Of a stretch of DNA of 5,780 nt, positions 1-5,611 are shown piece by piece. The stretch lies in contig JAUMYR010000156.1 in assembly GCA_030528545.1 (NCBI GenBank), forward strand, positions 1 to 5,780. The letters run 5' to 3'. The notes beneath the pieces were generated by a model. It was not told the DNA's origin. It did no database searches and saw only the letters and a list, made by a program, of their open reading frames with translations. Positions within the stretch are counted from its first letter, which is position 1. Every line of letters begins with the position of its first letter. The translations under genes and the position numbers were made by a program. The DNA comes from Propionibacteriaceae bacterium. GTDB lineage: Bacteria; Actinomycetota; Actinomycetes; Propionibacteriales; Propionibacteriaceae.

Positions 1-444
1 GGTTTCATGACCGTGGACGGGTGGCGGGCTGGCTGCGAGCGTGCGATGCAACTGCTGACCTTCGGCGGGGACGGCCACTCGGTGTCGATCCATTCCGAGG
101 ACGAGGAATCGATCCTGGCCTTCGGGGTGGAGAAGCCCGCCTTCCGCGTCCTGGTTAACACCTGGGGATGCCTGGGCGGGGTGGGTTCCACCACCGGAAT
201 CCGGCCCTCCCTGACGCTGGCTCCCGGCGGGCTCGGCGGGGCGGTGGTCAGCGACAACATCACCGTGGAGCATGTGCTGAATATCAAGCGCCTGGCCTAC
301 CACCTGAGGGATGCGCCGCCGGTGGCCCGGGCCCATGGTGGACGCCTCGGCTCTGGTACCGAGCCCCGCCAGATGGAGGACTCGGAGCTCGTGGAGCGGG
401 TCGTCCGGCTTGTCATGCAAGAGATGCGGGGTGAACGCCGATGA
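1..444 (+). CDS. eutE: CoA-acylating acetaldehyde dehydrogenase (EutE/PduP type), C-terminal part
   Basis: This enzyme oxidises acetaldehyde to acetyl-CoA with NAD+ inside the microcompartment. The reading frame is already open at base 1, so the ATG at 7 is internal and the start lies upstream. The visible part is roughly the last third of a protein usually near 470 residues; the catalytic cysteine would lie outside the window. Counting from the codon at 7, residues 46-100 carry family signatures: [12 protein letters not shown], a glycine-rich [14 protein letters not shown] segment, and [17 protein letters not shown]. After a Pro/Gly-rich linker (about 103-123) the protein ends in an amphipathic helix, [14 protein letters not shown] (127-140, bases 385-426). 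This resembles the encapsulation peptides of EutE, EutC and PduP, but sits at the C-terminus, an arrangement known in some BMC classes. The stop overlaps a downstream ATG as ATGA (441-444). A PduP role cannot be excluded from this fragment, but the eut neighbours favour acetaldehyde. Confidence 0.88.
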   Translation, partial: GFMTVDGWRAGCERAMQLLTFGGDGHSVSIHSEDEESILAFGVEKPAFRVLVNTWGCLGGVGSTTGIRPSLTLAPGGLGGAVVSDNITVEHVLNIKRLAYHLRDAPPVARAHGGRLGSGTEPRQMEDSELVERVVRLVMQEMRGERR

Positions 445-492
445 CCGCGACAACTGATACCCGGCCGCGACGCAGGCTGGCCGCGAAAACCC

Positions 493-519
493 GTTCCGTC
501 CCCCCATCGGGGGAGGAAC
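493..519 (+). promoter_or_regulatory. Strong stem-loop upstream of the shell gene
   Basis: GTTCC (493-497) pairs with GGAAC (515-519). After one bulged G (498), TCCCCC (499-504) pairs with GGGGGA (509-514) around a four-base CATC loop. That gives 11 pairs with a single bulge. No T-run follows, so it is not an obvious intrinsic terminator. It lies between the dehydrogenase and shell genes, where it could act as an mRNA processing or stability element, or an attenuator. The structure is seen directly; the role is inferred. Confidence 0.6.
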
Positions 520-545
520 CGACCACAATTGAACAACAACTAAAT

Positions 546-559
546 CCAGTCGAAACTGG
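546..559 (+). promoter_or_regulatory. Second small stem-loop in the shell-gene leader
   Basis: CCAGT (546-550) and ACTGG (555-559) form a perfect five-pair stem closed by the loop CGAA. It lies 26 bases after the larger hairpin and 19 bases before the Shine-Dalgarno. The surrounding DNA (about 521-590) is A/C-rich and G-poor, unlike the coding DNA, and would keep the ribosome-binding region otherwise unstructured. Confidence 0.45.
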
Positions 560-576
560 CATATCAGCCACCACAC

Positions 577-588
577 AAAGGAGTACTC
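577..588 (+). promoter_or_regulatory. Strong ribosome-binding site of the shell gene
   Basis: AAAGGAG at 577-583 lies 7 bases before the ATG at 591, which makes that ATG the preferred start over the in-frame ATG at 441. The ten bases AGGAGTACTC (579-588), containing the palindrome GAGTACTC, recur exactly before the 98-residue gene at 3223-3232. Confidence 0.8.
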
Positions 589-590
589 CA

Positions 591-878
591 ATGGCAGACG
601 TTCAGATGATCGCCCTCGGCATGGTCGAGACCAAGGGTCTCGTCGGTGCCATCGAGGCCGCCGACGCGATGGTCAAGGCGGCCAACGTCAAGCTGATCGG
701 TAAGGAACAGATCGGCGCCGGGTACGTGACGGTCATGGTTCGCGGGGACGTTGGCGCGGTCAAGGCCGCCACCGACGCTGGTGCGGCAGCCGCTGGCCGG
801 GTCGGCGAACTCATCTCGGTGCACGTGATCCCGCGTCCGCACGGAGATGTCGAAGGCATCCTCCCCAAGCTCGGCTGA
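591..878 (+). CDS. eutM: BMC-H hexameric shell protein (EutM/PduA type)
   Basis: This 95-residue protein is a canonical single-domain BMC shell subunit; such proteins form hexamers that tile the facets of the compartment. Family features run its whole length: [20 protein letters not shown] (9-28), the pore segment [16 protein letters not shown] (39-54), then the [13 protein letters not shown] helix (56-68) and VHVIPRPH (77-84). The pore-loop residue equivalent to PduA Ser40 appears to be Ala43, within IGAG. The start at 591 is chosen because a strong AAAGGAG precedes it and the family normally begins here. An in-frame ATG at 441 would add 50 residues, but the second half of that extension has low G/C at third positions and looks non-coding. 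EutM versus PduA is assigned from the eut context, as the two cannot be firmly separated by sequence alone. High expression is expected of a shell gene. Confidence 0.95.
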   Translation: MADVQMIALGMVETKGLVGAIEAADAMVKAANVKLIGKEQIGAGYVTVMVRGDVGAVKAATDAGAAAAGRVGELISVHVIPRPHGDVEGILPKLG

Positions 879-914
879 GCGTGACACCTAACCTGACCCG
901 AGAACGGATCTGAT

Positions 915-1535
915 ATGCCGACGACGGTGATTGTGGCCGACGATGTGCTCGCCGCCCATCCTGGACAACCACTCCACGTGCCCCCAGGGGCCGTGGTCAC
1001 CCCGCTCGCCCGCGACATCGCGCGCGAGCGGGGAATCACCCTCGATCCGTCTGCTCCTGCTGCCGCCACCGGGGCGAGTCCGGTCCCGGTGAGCGGGGAG
1101 GCTGGGCTGGAGGAAAAGGTCCGCACGATCGTCGCCGCGATGCTGGGCTCGACCGGGGAGCAGACCCCCACCGGGAAGCATCCGGTCAAGCTGGCCCGGC
1201 AACGATCCGCGGTACTGTCGCCCTTCGACCAGCCGGGCCCCGGCCCAGATCAGAAGGTTCAGGTGGGGGATGTCGTCACCGCCGCCGATGGTTCGCCGAT
1301 GGCCGCGGGATATATGACTCTCACCGAGGGCAGCTTCTGGTGGGACTTCACCTACGACGAGGTGCAGGTGGTGCTGGAAGGCGAGTTACACCTCGGCGGA
1401 GACGGCGGTGATCAGGTCGGTTATCCGGGTGACATTTTCTTCATCCCGAAGGGATCGCGGATCACCTTCGGCACCCCGAGCTGGACCAAGTTCGTCTACA
1501 TCACCTTCCCCGCTGACTGGGGGAATCAGGAATGA
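915..1535 (+). CDS. eutQ: EutQ, cupin-domain acetate kinase / BMC protein
   Basis: EutQ of Salmonella is reported to have acetate kinase activity and to matter for compartment assembly. This 206-residue protein is slightly shorter than enteric EutQ (about 230). Residues 1-45 form a small N-terminal domain of the type found in EutQ and EutT, with VTPLARDIARERGI at 28-41. A Pro/Ala linker follows, then an amphipathic helix GLEEKVRTIVAAMLGS (64-79, bases 1104-1151) that resembles an encapsulation peptide. The C-terminal cupin (about 113-200) carries the EutQ hallmarks MAAGYMTL, YDEVQVVLEGELHL and GDIFFIPKGSRITFGTP. The usual cupin HxH metal ligands are absent where expected (WDFTYDE). The gene lies 36 bases after the shell gene with only a weak Shine-Dalgarno, and its end overlaps eutT by ATGA (1532-1535), implying translational coupling. 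With Pta downstream it would complete acetyl-CoA to acetate and ATP. Confidence 0.92.
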   Translation: MPTTVIVADDVLAAHPGQPLHVPPGAVVTPLARDIARERGITLDPSAPAAATGASPVPVSGEAGLEEKVRTIVAAMLGSTGEQTPTGKHPVKLARQRSAVLSPFDQPGPGPDQKVQVGDVVTAADGSPMAAGYMTLTEGSFWWDFTYDEVQVVLEGELHLGGDGGDQVGYPGDIFFIPKGSRITFGTPSWTKFVYITFPADWGNQE

Positions 1536-2302
1536 GGGTGGTCACCGAGGCACAACTGAGGGAGCAGCTTCGCTGCCCGGTGGTTGGTGCCCAGGTGGTC
1601 GTTCCGGCCGGGGCGAGGCTGTCCCCGTCCGCCGCCGATTTCGTCGCTCAGTGGCAACTCGTCGTCGTGGACGACCAGCCCCCGAAGCCCCCGGCCAAAC
1701 CAGAAAGCACCCACCAGGGATGGGACACCCCCTCGGTGTTTCCGGTGCAGCCGGTGCATCATCCCCGCTGCACGACCTGCGGTGGGGAGGTCACCAAGAA
1801 ACCGTCCTCCCTGACCCAGCTGGACGACGACCACTTCGCGCTCAAGACCCACCCCAGGATCGAGCTGCGTGGAAAACTCGATTCCCTGCACGCGATGGTG
1901 CTGCTGGTGCAGCGGATCGCCCTGGACTCGGACGCCCCCCGCACCGAGGCCGACCTGGGCACCCTGGCGGCCTATTGCCGGGAACTGCTGAGCGCGGAGT
2001 ACCACGAGCGGCCCTGCGGTGAACTCAGCCTGGGCGAGGTCAGTGAGGCCGAGATGCACCGGGCCACCCACGACCCGTTGAGCGCGCTGGGGCTCGAACA
2101 CCTCACCATCGATTCCAGCGAGCCGGTGCTACAGCACTGGCTGAACGTGCTGCGCACCCAGTGCCGGGAGCTGGAGATCGCCGCGATGCACACCTTCGGC
2201 GAGCCTCCGCCTCCCTACGGGGCCGCGATCTGCCACGGCCTGAACCGGCTGTCCAGCGCCTTCTACTTCGTCGCCCTACACCTGAAGGCGGGGCGCCGAT
2301 GA
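1532..2302 (+). CDS. eutT: EutT-type cob(I)alamin adenosyltransferase
   Basis: EutT transfers the adenosyl group of ATP to cob(I)alamin, making the adenosylcobalamin needed by ethanolamine ammonia-lyase. The product has 256 residues, close to enteric EutT (about 267). Residues 1-48 form the N-terminal domain shared with EutQ (VVVPAGARLSPSAADF at 22-37). Residues 49-75 are a Pro-rich linker. HHPRCTTC (76-83) is the probable metal site. Salmonella EutT is described as HX11CCX2C; here the first cysteine is Arg79, leaving Cys80 and Cys83 with His76/77 nearby, a variant motif. The adenosyltransferase domain starts at about residue 108, RIELRGKLDSLHAMVLLVQ, and runs through HWLNVLRTQCRELE (202-215) to AICHGLNRLSSAFYFVAL (232-249). 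The start overlaps the eutQ stop and the end overlaps the eutJ start, so the three genes are coupled. Metal preference cannot be read from sequence. Confidence 0.9.
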   Translation: MRVVTEAQLREQLRCPVVGAQVVVPAGARLSPSAADFVAQWQLVVVDDQPPKPPAKPESTHQGWDTPSVFPVQPVHHPRCTTCGGEVTKKPSSLTQLDDDHFALKTHPRIELRGKLDSLHAMVLLVQRIALDSDAPRTEADLGTLAAYCRELLSAEYHERPCGELSLGEVSEAEMHRATHDPLSALGLEHLTIDSSEPVLQHWLNVLRTQCRELEIAAMHTFGEPPPPYGAAICHGLNRLSSAFYFVALHLKAGRR

Positions 2303-3138
2303 CAACGGTCGAGAAGGTGATGGCTGCGGCCGCCGCCGCGACGAAGAAAAGGTCCGCCAAGATCCGGCCCGAGGTCCCGATCCGGGTTGGGGTCGACCTG
2401 GGGACCGCCTTCAGCGTCATCTTCGTCACCGACGGCGCGGGCAAACCGCTAGCCGGGGCGTCCGTCTTCGCCGACGTGGTCCGCGACGGGATCGTGTGGG
2501 ACTTCGCCGGGGCCGTCCGGGTCATCACCGGTCTCAAGGAAGGCCTGGAACGCAAAACCGGACGCACCCTGGACCGGGGGAGCGTCACGATCCCGCCGGA
2601 CGTGTCCGTGGGGGACCACAGGGCCCACCGCTACGTGCTGGAGGGGGCGGGCATCGAGTGCACCGCCGTGGTGGACGAACCGACAGCGGCCAACGCGGTG
2701 CTGGGCATCTCGGATGGTGCCGTGGTGGACATCGGCGGGGGGACGACCGGTATCGCGATCGTCTCGGACGGCAAGATCGTCACCACCGCCGACGAACCCA
2801 GCGGCGGGACCCACCTGTCCCTTGTGATCGCCGGGGCGCTGGGCATCCCCTTCGAGGAGGCCGAGATGCTGAAACGCGACCCAGCCAACCACGCCCGCCT
2901 GTTCCCGATGGTCGCCCCCGTCATGGAGAAGATGGCCACCATCGTGGGCAAGGTCATCGAAGACCACCACGTCCCCCACATCTGGCTGGTGGGTGGCACC
3001 TGCGCCTTCGCCGGGATCGACGAGGTGATGACCCGGGTGACCGGGGTCCGCACCTCCATCGCTCCCGAACCCATGTTCGTCACCCCGCTGGGGGTAGCAA
3101 GTTTCGCCGACCCCATCACCGAGCGGCCCGGGAGATGA
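2299..3138 (+). CDS. eutJ: EutJ, Hsp70-like ATPase of the ethanolamine compartment
   Basis: EutJ is a short actin/Hsp70-fold protein presumed to act as a chaperone in compartment assembly or enzyme folding; its client is not established. The 279-residue product matches the family length and has the nucleotide-binding signatures in order: VGVDLGTAFSVIFV (30-43, phosphate 1), the family block ADVVRDGIVWDF (58-69), VVDIGGGTTGIAIV (142-155, phosphate 2) and IWLVGGTCAFAGID (228-241, adenosine). Like other EutJ, it lacks the substrate-binding domain of DnaK. The start at 2299 is chosen because it forms an ATGA overlap with the eutT stop, has AAGG at 2285-2288, and agrees with family length; an earlier in-frame ATG at 2161 would add 46 residues that merely shadow eutT. 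The N-terminus (TVEKVMAAAAAATKK) is alanine-rich and probably helical. Confidence 0.93.
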   Translation: MTTVEKVMAAAAAATKKRSAKIRPEVPIRVGVDLGTAFSVIFVTDGAGKPLAGASVFADVVRDGIVWDFAGAVRVITGLKEGLERKTGRTLDRGSVTIPPDVSVGDHRAHRYVLEGAGIECTAVVDEPTAANAVLGISDGAVVDIGGGTTGIAIVSDGKIVTTADEPSGGTHLSLVIAGALGIPFEEAEMLKRDPANHARLFPMVAPVMEKMATIVGKVIEDHHVPHIWLVGGTCAFAGIDEVMTRVTGVRTSIAPEPMFVTPLGVASFADPITERPGR

Positions 3139-3235
3139 GGACGATGCCCGGGCGGCGGTCCTGCGGCGGCAGGCCTAGACAGCGACGCGGTTCAACGCGC
3201 ACCCGATTCGCCAGCGGACTTTAGGAGTACTCACC
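3139..3235 (+). promoter_or_regulatory. Leader of the 98-residue gene, with short hairpins and strong RBS
   Basis: This 97-base spacer holds a GC-rich hairpin, CCTGC (3160-3164) with GCAGG (3169-3173) around loop GGCG, and a weaker one, CGCG (3186-3189) with CGCG (3196-3199) around loop GTTCAA. AGGAGTACTC follows at 3223-3232, with its AGGAG core 8 bases before the ATG at 3236. The order of two hairpins, then AGGAGTACTC, then ATG repeats the layout before the shell gene. I see no convincing -10/-35 promoter or T-run terminator in it. Confidence 0.5.
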
Positions 3236-3532
3236 ATGGCTCGTCAGATCATCACCACGGCCGACGTCCGGGAATACGCAGACGCCGGATGCACCGAACT
3301 GCGGTTCCAGCCCACAGACATCGTCACCGACGCCGCTGCCGAGTTCGCCCAGCAGCGGGGGATACGGATCATCCGGCTGACTGGTACCGAGCCGGAAGCG
3401 GTGGCTCCGGCCCCGCAGGCCGAGCAGGCCCCGGCCAGGAGCGCTGAACAGATCAAGAAGGCCGTGATTCAGGCTCTGGGCAAAGAACCCCAGAACCTGG
3501 ACCAGATCATCGCCAAGGTATTGAGGAGCTGA
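3236..3532 (+). CDS. Unrecognised 98-residue protein: EutQ/EutT-like N-terminal domain plus two encapsulation-peptide-like helices
   Basis: I do not recognise a named family for the whole protein. Residues 1-46 resemble the N-terminal domains of EutQ and EutT from this same operon: a short strand (IITTADV), a second strand (TELRFQP), then IVTDAAAEFAQQRGIRII, matching the VTPLARDIARERGI block of EutQ. Residues 48-68 are a Pro/Ala/Glu linker. Residues 69-82 (SAEQIKKAVIQALG) and 87-98 (NLDQIIAKVLRS) are two amphipathic helices like BMC encapsulation peptides. There is no catalytic domain, signal peptide or membrane segment. A strong RBS, identical in its core to that of the shell gene, and good spacing to pta (stop at 3530-3532, ATG at 3537) argue for a real, well-translated gene. 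I infer a non-enzymatic adaptor or scaffold linking cargo to shell or cargo to cargo. The alternative is a remnant of a larger EutQ-like protein. Confidence 0.8.
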   Translation: MARQIITTADVREYADAGCTELRFQPTDIVTDAAAEFAQQRGIRIIRLTGTEPEAVAPAPQAEQAPARSAEQIKKAVIQALGKEPQNLDQIIAKVLRS

Positions 3533-3536
3533 ACCG

Positions 3537-5294
3537 ATGAGTCGCGCTGTGTATCTGATCTGCGCCCTGCCCGAGGTGTCGCTTGAGGCCCTGGTGGAGC
3601 AGGTGCGGGAGAGATGGCTGCGGAACTCCCAGCGGGTGGCGGTGCTGCGTCCCTTCCAGGAGGACGGCGACCCGGTGAGCGGGGAGCTGTGCGCCGGGGT
3701 GAGCCTCGCCGAGGCCCTGTCCGACCGGGTGGGGTGCCAGTCCCGGCTGCTGAGCTGCTATTCCGAGGTCGCGGCCAGCCATGACGCGGTGATCGTGCTC
3801 GGCTCGCGGATGAGCGGGCCCTGTGCCCCGTTCGAGTTCGACCTCAACGCCGACCTGGCGGCCACCCTCGGCGTCCCGGTGCTGCTGGTGGCCCCGGACG
3901 AGGTGGCGGAGGCGGCGGTCGCGGCGGCTGAGGCCAGGCACGCGACGGTGCTCGGGGTGCTCCGCCAGGACCTGTGGACCTCCTCCTCTCCCGTGGTGAG
4001 CAGCGGCGACGTGGACGAGTTGCTGGCCCACCTGCGTCCGGGCTGCGTGGCGGTGATGGACGCTGGGCGTCCCGATCTGCTGCTGGCCCTCGCGGTGGCG
4101 GGGCTCGCTGGCCGGGTGAGCCCGGCGACCATCGTCTGCTGCGGCGGCCTCGGTCAGGAATGGCGTGGCCTGTTGGCGGCGGCCTTCCCCGAGGTGCCGA
4201 TCGAGGAGGTCGATCAGGCCCGGGCCAGCGTGGCGACGGCGCTGCGGGCGGCGTGCACCACCACGGCCCTCGACCCGAGCCTGGTCCTGGACGGGAACCG
4301 GCCACTCGCCATGACCCCGCTGCGGTTCGAGCACGGGCTCCTGGAGCGGGCCCGGGCCGCCGGTCAGCACATCGTCCTGCCCGAGGGGGACGAACCCCGG
4401 GTGCTGGCCGCCGCCGGACGCCTGCTGGCGGGCGGGGTATGCGAGCTGACGTTGCTCGGCGATCCCGGGGTCGTCGCGGCCAAGGCCGCCGAGGTAGGGG
4501 TGGACATCAGCAAGGCGAAGGTCATCGATCCGGCGTCCAGCGAGCTGCTGGAGGGTTTCGCCCAGCGTTACGCCGAGTTGCGGGCGAAGAAGGGCGTCAC
4601 GATTGAGCAGGCCAGGCAGCGCGTTGCCGATGTGTCCTATTTCGGGACCATGATGGTGCTGGAGGGGCTGGTCGGGGGCATGGTCTCCGGCGCGGTTCAC
4701 ACCACCGCGCACACCATCCGCCCGGCGCTGGAGGTCATCAAGACCGCGCCGGGGGTCTCGGTGGTGTCATCGGCTTTCCTGATGTGCCTGGCCGACCGGG
4801 TGTGGGTCTTCGGTGACTGCGCGGTGAACCCGAACCCGACGGCCGAACAGCTGGCGGATATCGCGCTCAGTTCGGCCCAGACCGCCCAGGCCTTCGGCGT
4901 CGAGCCCCGCGTGGCGATGCTGTCCTATTCGACCGGGGAGTCCGGGTCCGGGCCCGACGTGGACCTGGTGGCCGAGGCAACCAGGATCGCCGCCCAGCGG
5001 GCCCCGGAGCTGGCCCTCGACGGTCCGCTACAGTTCGATGCCGCCGTCGACCCGGGCGTCGGCCAGCTCAAGCGTCCCGGCTCGGCGGTCGCGGGGCAGG
5101 CCACGGTCTTCATCTTCCCCGACCTGAGCGCTGGCAACATCGGTTACAAGGCGGTGCAGCGCACCGCCGGTGCGGTGGCGATCGGTCCGGTCCTGCAGGG
5201 ACTCAACAAACCGGTCAACGACCTCTCCCGGGGCGCCACCGTGGACGACATCGTCAACACCATCGCCATCACCGCGATCCAGGCCGCACTCTAG
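3537..5294 (+). CDS. pta: Phosphate acetyltransferase, long form with reduced N-terminal region
   Basis: Pta converts acetyl-CoA and phosphate to acetyl-phosphate and CoA. Here it would recycle CoA for the aldehyde dehydrogenase and feed an acetate kinase. The 585 residues end in a complete PTA domain (about 258-585): TPLRFEHGLLERARAAG, HIVLPEGDEPRVLAAA, SYFGTMMVLEGLVGGMVSGA, SYSTGESGSGPDVDLV, and YKAVQRTAGAVAIGPVLQGL with NKPVNDLSRGAT. The N-terminal 257 residues match the P-loop-like and middle regions of long-form Pta (AVLRPF at 35-40, HDAVIVLGS at 82-90, FEFDLNADLAATLGVPVLLV at 99-118), but this part is roughly 100 residues shorter than in ordinary actinobacterial Pta of about 690. The expected GxxxxGK[ST] near residue 12 is replaced by ALPEVSLEAL, so nucleotide binding there is unlikely. 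GAGGAG (3523-3528) lies 8 bases before the start. Enteric eut operons use the short EutD or PduL instead. Confidence 0.93.
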   Translation: MSRAVYLICALPEVSLEALVEQVRERWLRNSQRVAVLRPFQEDGDPVSGELCAGVSLAEALSDRVGCQSRLLSCYSEVAASHDAVIVLGSRMSGPCAPFEFDLNADLAATLGVPVLLVAPDEVAEAAVAAAEARHATVLGVLRQDLWTSSSPVVSSGDVDELLAHLRPGCVAVMDAGRPDLLLALAVAGLAGRVSPATIVCCGGLGQEWRGLLAAAFPEVPIEEVDQARASVATALRAACTTTALDPSLVLDGNRPLAMTPLRFEHGLLERARAAGQHIVLPEGDEPRVLAAAGRLLAGGVCELTLLGDPGVVAAKAAEVGVDISKAKVIDPASSELLEGFAQRYAELRAKKGVTIEQARQRVADVSYFGTMMVLEGLVGGMVSGAVHTTAHTIRPALEVIKTAPGVSVVSSAFLMCLADRVWVFGDCAVNPNPTAEQLADIALSSAQTAQAFGVEPRVAMLSYSTGESGSGPDVDLVAEATRIAAQRAPELALDGPLQFDAAVDPGVGQLKRPGSAVAGQATVFIFPDLSAGNIGYKAVQRTAGAVAIGPVLQGLNKPVNDLSRGATVDDIVNTIAITAIQAAL

Positions 5295-5308
5295 TCTGGC
5301 GGTAGCTG

Positions 5309-5327
5309 GCAGCCAGCCCAGGGCTGC
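5309..5327 (+). terminator. Possible operon terminator after pta
   Basis: GCAGCC (5309-5314) pairs with GGCTGC (5322-5327) around a seven-base loop, followed by the pyrimidine-rich GTTCTCTC, beginning 15 bases after the pta stop. A competing hairpin, GCTGG (5305-5309) with CCAGC (5313-5317), overlaps it. The T-tract is weak, so termination could be inefficient or Rho-assisted. Confidence 0.4.
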
Positions 5328-5380
5328 GTTCTCTCACCCCGGGCGTGCTGGGATGCTTGGGCGCGTTTTGGGCGTCTTAC

Positions 5381-5465
5381 CCCTGCTTACCCCGGGGCAT
5401 CCGCACTGTCTGTGGGGCGCCTCGTGCTCTGTGGGTGTGCTGGGGTTCTTCATCGCTGCCCGGGG
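5381..5465 (+). repeat. Diverged direct repeat, copy 1
   Basis: Aligned by hand with 5612-5695 at an offset of 230-231 bases, about 65 of 85 positions are identical with one single-base gap. Shared landmarks are CTGTCTGTGGG (5406-5416 here), GTGGGTG (5431-5437) and CTGCCC (5456-5461). Most differences are C/T exchanges. A weaker related start, CTCACCCCGGG, occurs at 5333-5343. Confidence 0.6.
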
Positions 5466-5611
5466 TTTGGCTGGTGGTGTCCTCCCCGGTCGTTTCTGCT
5501 CCAGATTTTGTCCTCAGGGTGCTGGTGGCTCTTCTTTATCCTTCGGTTCCGGCATGGTTGTGTCCTTCCCCGATCATGTTCGCTTTAGGTCTTTTATCTT
5601 CGGGGTGCCTG

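Noticed and set aside
512..543. Mini leader ORF with TTG start and three Asn codons after a GGAGG.
   Set aside because: The spacing from GGAGG to TTG is about 12 bases, the GGAGG is buried in a stem, and there is no reason to expect asparagine attenuation in a eut operon.
493..559. ANTAR (EutV-type) dual-hairpin antitermination element.
   Set aside because: The ANTAR motif needs hexaloops with A at position 1 and G at position 4. The loops here are CATC and CGAA, or CCATCG and TCGAAA if opened by one pair, and no terminator T-run follows.
2161..2298. Upstream in-frame ATG that would extend EutJ by 46 residues.
   Set aside because: The extension is Arg/Pro-rich shadow of eutT. The ATGA overlap at 2299 and the family length support the later start.
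3236..3532. Pseudogene fragment of eutQ or eutT.
   Set aside because: The gene has its own strong RBS, an intact frame, a distinct C-terminal tail and good spacing to pta. A truncated copy would not be expected to end in two amphipathic helices.
3507..4712. Long open frame (about 400 codons) antisense to pta.
   Set aside because: It is a compositional shadow of a high-GC gene. The translation is His/Gln/Arg/Gly-rich with no recognisable domain, and the + strand Pta is unmistakable.
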